From positions 1 through 57,331 of the forward strand of contig SVDR01000004.1 in assembly GCA_015057755.1 (NCBI GenBank): DNA of 57,331 bases. Reading direction: 5' to 3'. Origin of the DNA: Lachnoclostridium sp. (GTDB lineage Bacteria > Bacillota_A > Clostridia > Lachnospirales > Lachnospiraceae). The notes beneath the pieces are model-generated. The model was not told where the DNA came from, ran no database searches, and was given only the letters and a program-made list of their open reading frames with translations. Below, piece by piece: positions 7,959-16,534 of the stretch (its first letter is position 1; the number at the start of each line of letters is the position of its first letter). A program made the position numbers and the translations under genes.

Positions 7959-9422
7959 TTACATCTTTTCACCCGGAACTGCCGGAACTGCGTCTGCCGG
8001 AACCGGACAGAAGTATCCGCCATAGCGTTTCATCTTCGCCTCGTATTCCTCTTTTGCTGCCTGTAATACTTCCGGTTTCTCGATCAGATCGATCGCTGTC
8101 GCTGCAATAACTTTACCTGCGAGCAGAGTTGCTTTATGAGAAATGGATGTATGACCGCAGGAAACGTTCTGCCAGGAGTGACCCGGAGTCCATGCCGGCC
8201 ATGTTGCAGTATTGATCTGTGCAGTCGGAACAAGCCAGCTGCAGTCACCAACGTCTGTAGAACCATGGCGTGCTTTCTCAGAATAGAAGTACGGGATCAG
8301 GAAATTGTTGATCGGCACGGTGCCGTGCTCAGAAGCTTTGTCTACGAATTCCCAGATTTCCTGACTCTCATCCGTTGCCGCGCCCGGAAGTGCTGTCGGC
8401 TTCATCTCAACGGATTCGTTGATCGCCTTTGCGTACTCAATCTCTTCCTCTGTATAGGTCGGAAGTTCAACTTCATTGAAATTATCCCAGAGTAAGGACT
8501 CCAGAACTTTATTCGGAACTGTGTTGGAACAGCCGTCGATAAACTTCTTCTCCATCTTTGTCTCTGTCATCATAGCAGCAGCCTGAGCGATCGTATCAAC
8601 TCTTCTCTGAAGCTCTAAAGCATCTTTCGCCCATACGGAACGTACCATATAGAGAACCTGTGCTCTCGGCTGTACTACGTTCGGAGAATCTCCGCCTGCG
8701 TCTGTGATGGAATAATGAATTCTCGCACCATCCGGCATATGCTCGCGGAGGAACTGTACGCCAATGTTCATAAGTTCAACAGCGTCAAGAGCAGAACGTC
8801 CTTTTTCCGGAGCGCCTGCAGCGTGGGATGCCACACCTGTGAACTTGTATTCAGACTGGATACATGTATTGCATGTACCGCTTGTTACCTGGTTTGTGTT
8901 ACCCGGATGCCATGTCAGTGCTGCGTCACACTCTTTAAACACACCATCACGAGCCATAAATGCCTTTGTTGCGGAACCTTCCTCACCCGGACATCCGTAG
9001 AGGATCACAGTACCGCTGCCCTCACCTTTGCCCTCAAGGTATTTTTTCACTGCGAATGCTGCTGCCATCGCACCGGCACCAAGGAGGTTATGACCACATC
9101 CGTGACCATTTCCGTTTGCAACTAACTCTTTACGCTCTGTGGAACCGGAAATCTGGGAAAGGCCTGTTAAGGCGTCATACTCAGCCAAAATACCGATCAC
9201 CGGCTTGCCGGAACCGTAAGAAGCGCGGAATGCTGTCTCGATGTTGCAGAACGGATGCTGAACCTCAAAGCCCTCTTCCTTTAACACTTTCGCATATAAT
9301 TCACCGGACTGAAACTCTCTTAAAGAAAGCTCCGCGAATTCCCAGATCTTATCAGAAGTGTCAATGATCACATCAGATTTCTCGTCGATGTAGCTAAGAA
9401 CCTGTTTTTTTGTCTCTGTCAT
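7959..9422 (-). CDS. M20-family amidohydrolase, AbgB-like
   Basis: A 487-residue zinc-dependent amidohydrolase resembling AbgB, subunit B of the p-aminobenzoyl-glutamate hydrolase of E. coli. The metal-site blocks are visible: LAEYDAL near residue 80, GHGCGHNLLG near 109, GCPGEEGSATK near 145 and WHPGN near 175, with the lid-domain stretch AASHAAGAPEKGRSALDAVELMN-type downstream of those. It likely cleaves an N-acyl or aminobenzoyl amino acid. It is the last gene of an operon with an amino-acid-type ABC importer, which suggests the importer feeds it its substrate; that is inference. AGGAGG lies 8 bases before the ATG. No partner AbgA subunit is seen. Confidence 0.88.
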   Translation of the reverse strand: MTETKKQVLSYIDEKSDVIIDTSDKIWEFAELSLREFQSGELYAKVLKEEGFEVQHPFCNIETAFRASYGSGKPVIGILAEYDALTGLSQISGSTERKELVANGNGHGCGHNLLGAGAMAAAFAVKKYLEGKGEGSGTVILYGCPGEEGSATKAFMARDGVFKECDAALTWHPGNTNQVTSGTCNTCIQSEYKFTGVASHAAGAPEKGRSALDAVELMNIGVQFLREHMPDGARIHYSITDAGGDSPNVVQPRAQVLYMVRSVWAKDALELQRRVDTIAQAAAMMTETKMEKKFIDGCSNTVPNKVLESLLWDNFNEVELPTYTEEEIEYAKAINESVEMKPTALPGAATDESQEIWEFVDKASEHGTVPINNFLIPYFYSEKARHGSTDVGDCSWLVPTAQINTATWPAWTPGHSWQNVSCGHTSISHKATLLAGKVIAATAIDLIEKPEVLQAAKEEYEAKMKRYGGYFCPVPADAVPAVPGEKM

Positions 9423-9445
9423 AATAAAATCCTCCTAAAACACAA

Positions 9446-9477
9446 AGCACCGGAACCTCTCGCAAGTCTCCGGTGCT
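9446..9477 (-). terminator. intra-operon hairpin between the ABC ATPase and abgB-like genes
   Basis: AGCACCGGA (9446-9454) pairs perfectly with TCCGGTGCT (9469-9477), followed on the minus strand by TTGTGTTTT just before the abgB ribosome binding site. It is probably a partial terminator or RNA-stabilising hairpin that lowers distal expression. Confidence 0.5.
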
Positions 9478-9500
9478 CATTAATTCTTTTTCGGTATTTC

Positions 9501-10253
9501 TTAGTATAATACTTTACTCAGGAACTCCTGTGTACGCGGGTTCTGCGGATGGTTAAATACCTCATCCGGAGTACCTTTCTCTGCAATGATACCGCCGTCC
9601 ATGAAGAATACACGGTCGGAAATTTCTTTTGCAAAGCCCATCTCGTGGGTAACGATTACAGTTGTCATACCAGACTTAACCAGATCTTTGATAACGAAAA
9701 GAACTTCGCCTACCATCTCCGGGTCAAGAGCGGATGTCGGCTCGTCAAAAAGCATTACTTCCGGCTCCATTGCAAGAGCACGAACGATCGCAAGACGCTG
9801 CTTCTGACCACCGGATAATTTTTTCGGATACTGATCGATCTTATCATAAAGACCAACGCGGTTCAGAAGTTCTTTACACATCTCATCTGCCTCTGCCTGT
9901 GTCTTCTTTTTCAGAAGAACCGGAGCCAGTGTGATATTTTTACCAACAGTTAAGTTGTTGAATACGTTGAAATGCTGGAATACCATACCCATTTTCTGAC
10001 GGTGGATATTGATATCAACATTCTTTGCAGTGATGTCTACATCATTGAAGTAAATATGACCGGAGTTCGGAACTTCCAGAAGGTTTAAACAACGTAAGAA
10101 TGTACTCTTACCGCCGCCGGACGGTCCGATCACGGATACTACTTCACCTTTGGAGATATGCTCGGTAACGCCTTTTAATACATGAAGGCTGCCGAAGGAT
10201 TTGTGTAAGTCTTCTACGCGGATGATTTCGTTGCCATTAGCGCTCACTGGCAT
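9501..10253 (-). CDS. amino acid ABC transporter ATP-binding protein (GlnQ-like)
   Basis: The cytosolic ATPase of a polar amino acid importer. Walker A is GPSGGGKST at 43-51 (GPSGSGKST is more usual), the Q-loop is VFQHFNVF, the signature is [16 protein letters not shown], Walker B is [12 protein letters not shown], and the switch His is in VTHEMGFA. The length of 250 residues is standard. Its start overlaps the permease gene by 17 bases and follows AGGAGG, so the two are translationally coupled. The order binding protein, permease, ATPase, amidohydrolase suggests one uptake-and-hydrolysis unit. Confidence 0.95.
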   Translation of the reverse strand: MPVSANGNEIIRVEDLHKSFGSLHVLKGVTEHISKGEVVSVIGPSGGGKSTFLRCLNLLEVPNSGHIYFNDVDITAKNVDINIHRQKMGMVFQHFNVFNNLTVGKNITLAPVLLKKKTQAEADEMCKELLNRVGLYDKIDQYPKKLSGGQKQRLAIVRALAMEPEVMLFDEPTSALDPEMVGEVLFVIKDLVKSGMTTVIVTHEMGFAKEISDRVFFMDGGIIAEKGTPDEVFNHPQNPRTQEFLSKVLY

Positions 10254-10911
10254 TCAACCTCCTCTCTAATAAAGCAATCAGCTTGGATAAAATAAATGTT
10301 AATAAGAAATAAATAATACCTACGATTGTTAATGGCTCCAGTACGCGGTATGTAATACCGTTGATAGTCTTGAACTGAGTCATAAGCTCGCCAATGAAGA
10401 ATGTGGAAGCCAGGGATGTCTCTTTCACGATCGCAATGAATTCGTTACAGAGAGCCGGCAGGATATTTTTAACAGCCTGCGGGATAACGATGTGGATCAT
10501 CGTCTGTGTGCTGTTAAGACCGAGGGAACGAGCCGCCTCTGTCTGACCGATATCAACGGCCTGAATACCTGCACGAACGATCTCACAAACATACGCTGTG
10601 GAGTTTACACAACATGCTACCAGTACGCAAGTAAACTCACTGAGTTCCAGGAACGGAAGCCAGCCCGGAAGCATGAAGTAGAAGAAATATAACTGCAAGA
10701 GGATCGGTGTGCCACGGATAATCTCTACGTATGCAGTTACGATCCACTGAATCGGCTTAAAGGAACTGCGGCGAAGCAGAGCCAGAATAGAACCCGTTAC
10801 AGTACTGATCAAGACAGTCATTAAACCCATATACACAGTCATCCAGAGACCATGCAAGAACAGATGGCTGTACTTGGACCATACCTGGGCCATTACGCTA
10901 AAAAATTCCAT
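10237..10911 (-). CDS. amino acid ABC transporter permease (HisM/GlnP type)
   Basis: The membrane subunit of a polar-amino-acid importer, about 224 residues with roughly five membrane segments. The EAA loop near residues 130-150 is recognisable ([17 protein letters not shown] followed by [15 protein letters not shown]). The ATG at 10911 lies 9 bases after AGGAG; more upstream in-frame codons have no ribosome binding site. Only one permease is present, so the transporter is probably a homodimer in the membrane. Confidence 0.94.
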   Translation of the reverse strand: MEFFSVMAQVWSKYSHLFLHGLWMTVYMGLMTVLISTVTGSILALLRRSSFKPIQWIVTAYVEIIRGTPILLQLYFFYFMLPGWLPFLELSEFTCVLVACCVNSTAYVCEIVRAGIQAVDIGQTEAARSLGLNSTQTMIHIVIPQAVKNILPALCNEFIAIVKETSLASTFFIGELMTQFKTINGITYRVLEPLTIVGIIYFLLTFILSKLIALLERRLNASER

Positions 10912-10990
10912 TTGGGAATTCTCCTTTCGTTTTTTCTTTAAAAATAATGTCCGATGCCGGATTTCCTCACATCGGTTTATAGCAGACAAA

Positions 10991-11019
10991 GGTCTTCCCC
11001 GCACAATTCTGGGAAGACC
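10991..11019 (-). terminator. hairpin between binding-protein and permease genes
   Basis: GGTCTTCCC (10991-10999) pairs perfectly with GGGAAGACC (11011-11019), followed on the minus strand by TTTGTCTG. A leaky terminator or 3'-end stabiliser here would let the binding protein be made in excess of the membrane subunits, as in many binding-protein operons. Confidence 0.5.
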
Positions 11020-11061
11020 GATGCCTTATCATTTACTTTCGGGTATCTTCTTAATTAAAGA

Positions 11062-11997
11062 TTATTCAATACCAAGGGACTCTGCAAGTGCCTGAGCTTC
11101 CTCTGTCCATACATCATAGATACCGGACTCGTTGATCTCTGCAAGTACTTCGTTGATTGCATTGATAAGCTCATCTTCGCCCTTCTTCATAAGGATGATG
11201 TTACCATCATCAGAGTGATCAAACTTGAAAGTTGTGAACTCTACATCCGGATATGCATCGATCAGCATCTCACCGTTATCCCAGGATACTGCAAGAGCGT
11301 CTGCCTTATCGTTGATCAGCATCAGAACACCGTCTGTAACTGTTGTAACCGGCTGGAACTGAATGTCTGTCGGAAGCTGCTCCATAACTAAGGACTGCTG
11401 TAAGGAAGCGTTCTGTGCAAGAACTTTCTTACCTGCGAAATCTGCTGCCTCATCATAGTTAGCGCCTAAGCCCTTCTTAACCAGAAGTGTGTGGCCTTCG
11501 TCCTCTGCTGTTATATTGTAAAGAACAGATGTACCGTAGTTTGCTGCACGCTCCTCTGTATAAGCGAAACCGGAAATACCACAGTCGATTGTACCGGAAT
11601 TAACAGCCTGCTGGATTGCGGAGAACTCCATAGCTTTGATCTCAAGCTCTAAGCCCATAGCCTCTGCGATATATCTAGCCATTGCCATATCGGAACCAAC
11701 GTACTGCTCATCACCTGTCTTAGTTACATCTTTGAACTCCATCGGAGCGAAGTCCGGAGATGTACCAACCATTAATTTGCCGGATGCTAATACTTTTGCA
11801 AGACGGCTGTCCGGATCGAGAGCGTCTGCTGCCTCTGTAGCCGGAGCTGCTGTTGTGTCTGCTGCTGCCGCTGTTGTAGCTGCCTCAGTTGCCGGAGCTG
11901 CTGTTGTAGCTGCTGTTGTCTCTGCTGCGCCGCCGGAACATCCTACTAAAGTTACCATTGCTACTGCTGTCATTGCTGCTAAAAACTGTTTCTTCAT
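11062..11997 (-). CDS. amino acid ABC transporter substrate-binding lipoprotein
   Basis: An extracellular solute-binding protein of family 3 type, tethered as a lipoprotein: signal peptide 1-19 with lipobox LVGC and Cys20. A low-complexity linker of Thr/Ala/Glu (residues 25-60) follows, then the bilobed domain opening with LASGKLMVGTSPDFAPMEF. At 311 residues including the long linker it fits the family. It is the first gene of the operon, with a near-consensus promoter and a perfect 16-bp palindrome in its leader. The ligand cannot be assigned; the co-operonic amidohydrolase suggests a conjugated amino acid rather than a free one, which is inference. Confidence 0.94.
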   Translation of the reverse strand: MKKQFLAAMTAVAMVTLVGCSGGAAETTAATTAAPATEAATTAAAADTTAAPATEAADALDPDSRLAKVLASGKLMVGTSPDFAPMEFKDVTKTGDEQYVGSDMAMARYIAEAMGLELEIKAMEFSAIQQAVNSGTIDCGISGFAYTEERAANYGTSVLYNITAEDEGHTLLVKKGLGANYDEAADFAGKKVLAQNASLQQSLVMEQLPTDIQFQPVTTVTDGVLMLINDKADALAVSWDNGEMLIDAYPDVEFTTFKFDHSDDGNIILMKKGEDELINAINEVLAEINESGIYDVWTEEAQALAESLGIE

Positions 11998-12030
11998 AAT
12001 ATAATCTCCTCTTAATACTCGTTTTAATTT

Positions 12031-12046
12031 AGCGATTTAAATCGCT
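12031..12046. promoter_or_regulatory. 16-bp perfect palindrome, candidate operator
   Basis: AGCGATTTAAATCGCT is perfectly self-complementary. It lies between the predicted transcription start (near 12058) and the binding-protein start codon, where a repressor could block elongation. The cognate regulator is unknown. Confidence 0.45.
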
Positions 12047-12064
12047 AGCTGTATGATGATATGC

Positions 12065-12093
12065 ATTATAGTGTATAAATATGCTTTTGTAAA
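12065..12093 (-). promoter_or_regulatory. promoter of the ABC importer/amidohydrolase operon
   Basis: TTTACA (12093-12088), a 17-bp spacer and TATAAT (12070-12065). Confidence 0.75.
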
Positions 12094-12199
12094 TAGTTTT
12101 TTGAATATTTTTGTGAATTTATGCATTTTGTCACTATTATACACTTTTAACGCAATCCCATTGTGCACTATTACCATTTTTCTTGCCAAGTCAAAAGGT

Positions 12200-12222
12200 A
12201 AACCGCCCGTTTCCGGGCGGTG
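12200..12222 (-). terminator. terminator of the nitroreductase-MATE-Gfo operon
   Basis: ACCGCCCG (12202-12209) pairs with CGGGCGGT (12214-12221). On the minus strand the loop is GAAA, a stable tetraloop, followed by TTTACCTTTT. Confidence 0.6.
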
Positions 12223-12324
12223 CACTCGAGTACGTATTCTGTTTTATGCATTCATGATGCATAATATACTGTTTGTAATCATTTGGACGTTAAATTTGAA
12301 TTAATCCAAATCTTACTTATATTA

Positions 12325-13323
12325 TCACATGAGAGATTCTTTTGCAATAGGATATTTCATTCCCCACTGTTTTCTCAGCTCATCCATCAAGTCAAGCATG
12401 AATATTGTATCTTTATGCGGCATTTCCGGACATTCCTGCATACCGCTTTCAATGGCATTCAAACAGCTTCGCACCTCATATTCATAACCGGTAATCTGTT
12501 CCGGACGTAAAATCGTCTGAACCAGTTCTCCCTGTTTATTATACACCGTTAAGGATACCGGATTAAAAATATTTTCAAGATGAATCCTTCCCTGTTCTCC
12601 GCAGAACATCACGCTGGTATCTCCCTGCGCGTACATGGAAGCTGCTATTACAGCCATTTTTCCATCTGCAAAATGCAGAGTGATCGACTCCTGTGCATCC
12701 ACTCCCGACTCCATCATCTGGACCGAACTGTCTACTCTGGTTATCTGATCGCCAAACGCCATGACCGCAGTATTTAACGGATAAATCGTAATATCCAGCA
12801 AAGCTCCGCCTCCCAGTTCCGGACGGTGCATACGCGGAACATGATCACTGTCAAAAGCGATATTGGCCACCATCAGATGCGGCTTCCCGATCACTCCGGA
12901 AGCAAGGAGATCGTTTAAAATCTTACGCATCGGCTGATATCTCGGCCAGATTGCTTCCGTAAGAAGCAGTCCCTTCTCTTTTGCAGTTTCAAATACATCC
13001 CTCGCCTGAGATGCATTCAAAGTAAACGCCTTCTCGCAGAGCACATGCTTTCCATGCTCCAGACATAATTTGATATGTTCATAATGACAGCCGTGCGGAG
13101 TTGCAATATATACAAAATCCACCTTTTCATCTGCAAGCATTTCTTCATAAGAGCCGTAAGCCTTTTCAAATCCATATTTATCGGCAAATTCCTTCGCACG
13201 ATCCAGTTCACGGGCAGCTACTGCATAACAGCAAAAACGCTCCCCTTTTTCTTCCATTCCATTTAGCGTTTTCGCCATCGTGCCCGCAATATTACCGGCA
13301 CCTAAAATTGCAATATGTAACAT
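12325..13323 (-). CDS. Gfo/Idh/MocA family oxidoreductase
   Basis: An NAD(P)-dependent dehydrogenase with an N-terminal Rossmann fold (LGAGNIAG near residue 7) and the catalytic-region block CEKAFTLN (most relatives have EKP) near residue 97. The following TEAIWPRYQPM is typical of the dihydrodiol-dehydrogenase-like branch. The substrate is probably a sugar, an inositol or a related polyol. The chosen ATG at 13323 follows AGGAGG by 7 bases. It lies 13 bases after the MATE gene, so the two are cotranscribed. Confidence 0.88.
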   Translation of the reverse strand: MLHIAILGAGNIAGTMAKTLNGMEEKGERFCCYAVAARELDRAKEFADKYGFEKAYGSYEEMLADEKVDFVYIATPHGCHYEHIKLCLEHGKHVLCEKAFTLNASQARDVFETAKEKGLLLTEAIWPRYQPMRKILNDLLASGVIGKPHLMVANIAFDSDHVPRMHRPELGGGALLDITIYPLNTAVMAFGDQITRVDSSVQMMESGVDAQESITLHFADGKMAVIAASMYAQGDTSVMFCGEQGRIHLENIFNPVSLTVYNKQGELVQTILRPEQITGYEYEVRSCLNAIESGMQECPEMPHKDTIFMLDLMDELRKQWGMKYPIAKESLM

Positions 13324-13336
13324 GATACTTCCTCCT

Positions 13337-14659
13337 TTACAAATTGCCGTTCTTTTTATGCCACAGCAGCCGGCCAAAATACATCGCAAACATATACCAC
13401 CAGGAGATAACTTCCGCCCAGGCGATCACCATGTTTCCAAAAACCGGTCTCAACAGATAGGACATGGCGATACGGACAGCCAGAGAACTCATTCCCACGA
13501 TCGTCGTATAATTCACGTCACCGATTCCCTGCACATAACCACGGATTGCCACAGAGATACTAAATAACAAGTAAAACATCGCCAATGCACGGAAAAACGC
13601 TTTTCCGATCATCACAGACTCTGCTTCAATTCCAAACAGCGCAACTAACGTTCCGCCAAAATTGATCACGATCACTGTCATAAACAGTGCAATGACTGCC
13701 ATGACGCCAATACCGGCATAAAGACCTTTTTTCACACGTTCCTTCTGTCCCGCACCGAGATTTTGTGATGTGATCGTGGAAATACCTGCCCCAAGGTTCA
13801 TAACCGGAAGCATAATGATACTGTCTACTCGATAAGCTGTTGAGATCGCCGCTACGGTAATTGATCCAAAACTGTTCATAAAACTCTGCAGGATCACATT
13901 TCCCAGAGAGTTGATGATCGAATTTAACGTCAGCGGAATGGAAAATGCAAATCCTTCATTTAAGATTTCTCGATTTACAAGACTTTCTGTTCGATCAAAG
14001 CGCAGCATCTCATAGCGTTTCCACGTATAAATCATGATAAAGCCAGTCATCACGATCTGTGAAAGAATCGTTGCTGCCGCTGCACCGGCTACGCTCCAGC
14101 GGAACATACCGACAAATAATACATCCAGAACTATATTCGCCGCCGATGAAACCATGACGGAATAAAACGGAGCCTTGCTGTCTCCACATCCACGAAGCAC
14201 TGCACAATACACATTGTACACCGCAAGGCACGGTACTCCGACCAGGACAATCCTAAGATACGAGCCAGCCATCTGATACACATCTTCCGGTATGTCAAGA
14301 ATACGCAGGATCGGATTTAAACCAGCCACTCCGACCAGACAAAGAACGGCGAAAAAAAGTCCCATGACCAAAGAAAATGTCGATAATAACATTCTTTGGA
14401 TCTCCTGCCTTCCTTCTCCGAAATACCTGGCAGCCAAAATAGAAAGTCCGCCCGTAAATCCTGTGATCGCTCCGGTAAACAAATATACGATAGATGTAGT
14501 CGAACCAATCGCGGCCAGAGCCTGTCCTCCCTCGATGTTTCCGACGATAAAGGCATCCGCCCAACTATATAACTGCTGTAAAATTCCACTTAAGATCAGA
14601 GGAATACTAAATTCGATCAACGCCCGGACAAGACTCCCTTTAGTCATATCCTTTGCCAT
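13337..14659 (-). CDS. MATE family efflux transporter
   Basis: A 440-residue, twelve-segment membrane protein with the MATE repeat structure. The N-terminal half opens with FSIPLILSGILQQLYSWADAF and the GFTGGLSILAARYFGEG block, repeated in the second half as GAGISTITSQNLGAGQ. It exports drugs or metabolites using Na+ or H+. It sits between a nitroreductase (24 bases upstream) and a Gfo/Idh enzyme (13 bases downstream), suggesting that an aromatic or sugar-like compound is modified and exported. GGAGG precedes the ATG. Confidence 0.94.
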   Translation of the reverse strand: MAKDMTKGSLVRALIEFSIPLILSGILQQLYSWADAFIVGNIEGGQALAAIGSTTSIVYLFTGAITGFTGGLSILAARYFGEGRQEIQRMLLSTFSLVMGLFFAVLCLVGVAGLNPILRILDIPEDVYQMAGSYLRIVLVGVPCLAVYNVYCAVLRGCGDSKAPFYSVMVSSAANIVLDVLFVGMFRWSVAGAAAATILSQIVMTGFIMIYTWKRYEMLRFDRTESLVNREILNEGFAFSIPLTLNSIINSLGNVILQSFMNSFGSITVAAISTAYRVDSIIMLPVMNLGAGISTITSQNLGAGQKERVKKGLYAGIGVMAVIALFMTVIVINFGGTLVALFGIEAESVMIGKAFFRALAMFYLLFSISVAIRGYVQGIGDVNYTTIVGMSSLAVRIAMSYLLRPVFGNMVIAWAEVISWWYMFAMYFGRLLWHKKNGNL

Positions 14660-14683
14660 TTTATTTCCTCCAAAAACCGATCG

Positions 14684-15235
14684 TTACCACTGATTAAAGC
14701 TTACTACTTCCTCAAACGGTTTTCTCTGTTTCACAAATCCAGGATTCACATCGATTCCGTAACCAACTGCCAGAACCAGACGTACTTCATGTCCCTCCGG
14801 AATGCCAAAGTGTGCTGCCATCTTCTCCTGCTCGTTCATACCGATGATACATGTGGAAAGTCCAAGCTCCATTGCCATATGAGCCATATTCATACAGGCA
14901 GCGCCAATATCACCCTGGGCAAAACGCTGACTGTCTTTATAATGGGCAATTACCGCCGGTTTCACGTTCGCCTTCTGCTCAACCAGCATAATAAATGCCG
15001 GAACCTGCTCTCTCCATGGAGAACCGGTATGTCCATCATTGCACATAAGTCCGTCGCAAACCTTTGCCTTAGCTTCCGGCTCATCCACCACGATAAACTT
15101 CCACGGCTGAGAATTACATGCGCTCGGTGTCAGTCTGCCTGCCTCCACGATCTTCACAAGATCCTCTCTCGCAACCGGCTTATCTTCATAAGCACGAATA
15201 CTTTTTCTTTTCTGCATCATTGTCATAAAATCCAT
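14684..15235 (-). CDS. nitroreductase family protein
   Basis: An FMN-dependent oxidoreductase of 183 residues. The N-terminal FMN-phosphate-binding block is RKSIRAYEDKPV, followed by LTPSACNSQPWKFIVVD, and the C-terminal region has GYGIDVNPGFVKQRKPFEEVV. Such proteins reduce nitro groups, quinones or flavins, and the true substrate is unknown. The start at 15235 follows GGGAGG by 7 bases. It is the first gene of the operon continuing into MATE and Gfo/Idh. Confidence 0.9.
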   Translation of the reverse strand: MDFMTMMQKRKSIRAYEDKPVAREDLVKIVEAGRLTPSACNSQPWKFIVVDEPEAKAKVCDGLMCNDGHTGSPWREQVPAFIMLVEQKANVKPAVIAHYKDSQRFAQGDIGAACMNMAHMAMELGLSTCIIGMNEQEKMAAHFGIPEGHEVRLVLAVGYGIDVNPGFVKQRKPFEEVVSFNQW

Positions 15236-15263
15236 ACAAATACCTCCCGGATCATTTTTTCCC

Positions 15264-15272
15264 ATTATACCA
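15264..15272 (-). promoter_or_regulatory. extended -10 promoter of the nitroreductase operon
   Basis: TGGTATAAT read on the minus strand is an extended -10 about 28 bases before the start; no convincing -35 is seen. Confidence 0.5.
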
Positions 15273-15309
15273 TGGAATATCGGCATTTGCCTATCAAATC
15301 TCTATTTTC

Positions 15310-15338
15310 TTGCTATTTCTCAGAAAGTACCTTATAAT
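15310..15338 (+). promoter_or_regulatory. promoter of the Fe-S aldo/keto reductase gene
   Basis: TTGCTA (15310-15315), a 17-bp spacer and TATAAT (15333-15338). Confidence 0.65.
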
Positions 15339-15369
15339 ATCCGTAATATCTTTTTTCGGAGGAGCAGCT

Positions 15370-16473
15370 ATGAATAAAACAGGATTTGGCTTTTTAAGAT
15401 TGCCGCGTCTGGATCAGAATGATGAAACAAGCATCAATTATGACCTTCTTAATGAAATGGTGGATACATTCCTGGAAATGGGCGGAACTTATTTTGATAC
15501 TGCCTATACATATCTTGGCGGAATGAGTGAAGAAGCACTTCGCAGATCCCTTGTGGAGCGTCATCCGCGCAGCAGCTTCCGCATTGCAACCAAGCTTCCC
15601 GGATACAAAGTGAAGTCCCATGAAGAATGCTGGGATTATTTTAATACACAGTTAAAACGATGCGGGGTTGATTACTTTGATGTGTACATGCTCCACTGGC
15701 TGAACAATAAAAACTATGCTCTTGCAGAGCAATATAACGAATTCGATTTCTTACGCGAATTAAAAGAAACCGGAAAAGCAAAACAGATAGGTTTTTCCTA
15801 CCATGATGGTCCGGAATTATTAGACCAGATTCTGACTGCACATCCGGAGGTTGATCTCATTTTGATTCAGTTAAATTATCTGGATTGGAACAGTGAGGCA
15901 CTCCGTGCGAGAGAACTCTATGAAGTGGGTGTAAAGCATGGCAAGATCATCCGTGTCATGGAACCGGTAAAGGGTGGAAATCTGGCTAAACTTCCAGACA
16001 GCGCAGCAAGCCTTCTGACAGACCTCCGTCCGAATGAAAGTCTTGCTTCCTGGGCAATCCGTTTTGCCTCCAGTCTGGAACATGTGGATATCGTCCTTAG
16101 CGGTATGAACTCTCTGGAACAGCTTCACGACAACATGCGCGACTTTGAACCGGTCTCAGAAGAAGAATGTCAGGTTCTTGAACGTGCTGCCAACCTTATT
16201 CGATCCAATACAGCCATTCCATGCACCGGCTGTAATTACTGTGCACCAAATTGCCCGATGAATATTCCGATCCCGCGTTATTTTTCTATGTTCAATGATC
16301 ACAAACGTAACCCGGACGATATGTGGAAAATGAAACCGGTATACCAAGAGATTACCAGAACCTTCAGCTCTGCTTCCGCCTGCATCGGCTGCAAAAACTG
16401 CGAACGAAATTGTCCACAGAAATTAAAGATTACTTCTTTCCTAAAAGATGTGAAAGAGGCATTTGAATCATAA
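15370..16473 (+). CDS. aldo/keto reductase with C-terminal 4Fe-4S ferredoxin domain
   Basis: The N-terminal 260 residues form an aldo/keto reductase barrel. Candidate tetrad residues are Asp43, Tyr48, Lys75 and His109 (FDTAYTY, TKLPG, LHW). The C-terminal ~85 residues carry two four-cysteine sets, Cys285/288/291/295 and Cys338/341/344/348 (CTGCNYCAPNCP, CIGCKNCERNCP), predicting two [4Fe-4S] clusters. This architecture is widespread in clostridia and links hydride chemistry to ferredoxin-type electron flow, though substrates are mostly unknown. The start at 15370 follows GGAGGAG. It is monocistronic, with a bidirectional terminator. Confidence 0.95.
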   Translation: MNKTGFGFLRLPRLDQNDETSINYDLLNEMVDTFLEMGGTYFDTAYTYLGGMSEEALRRSLVERHPRSSFRIATKLPGYKVKSHEECWDYFNTQLKRCGVDYFDVYMLHWLNNKNYALAEQYNEFDFLRELKETGKAKQIGFSYHDGPELLDQILTAHPEVDLILIQLNYLDWNSEALRARELYEVGVKHGKIIRVMEPVKGGNLAKLPDSAASLLTDLRPNESLASWAIRFASSLEHVDIVLSGMNSLEQLHDNMRDFEPVSEEECQVLERAANLIRSNTAIPCTGCNYCAPNCPMNIPIPRYFSMFNDHKRNPDDMWKMKPVYQEITRTFSSASACIGCKNCERNCPQKLKITSFLKDVKEAFES

Positions 16474-16480
16474 GAATCAA

Positions 16481-16520
16481 TTAAAGGGGTAAGGTCAATC
16501 GCTGACATTACCCCTTTTCT
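16481..16520. terminator. bidirectional terminator
   Basis: AAAGGGGTAA (16483-16492) pairs with TTACCCCTTT (16508-16517) between the converging aldo/keto reductase and Gfo/Idh genes. Confidence 0.8.
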
Positions 16521-16534
16521 CTATTCCTATTCGG

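Larger units (their letters stand above)
11998..12324. other. AT-rich regulatory region upstream of the binding-protein gene
   Basis: No gene is visible. From left to right there is a 16-bp palindrome (12031-12046), the binding-protein promoter (12065-12093), a GC-rich terminator hairpin (12202-12221) and a small inverted repeat TATGCAT/ATGCATA around 12245-12263. TGCAT-type words recur through the stretch, possibly regulator half-sites. Confidence 0.5.
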
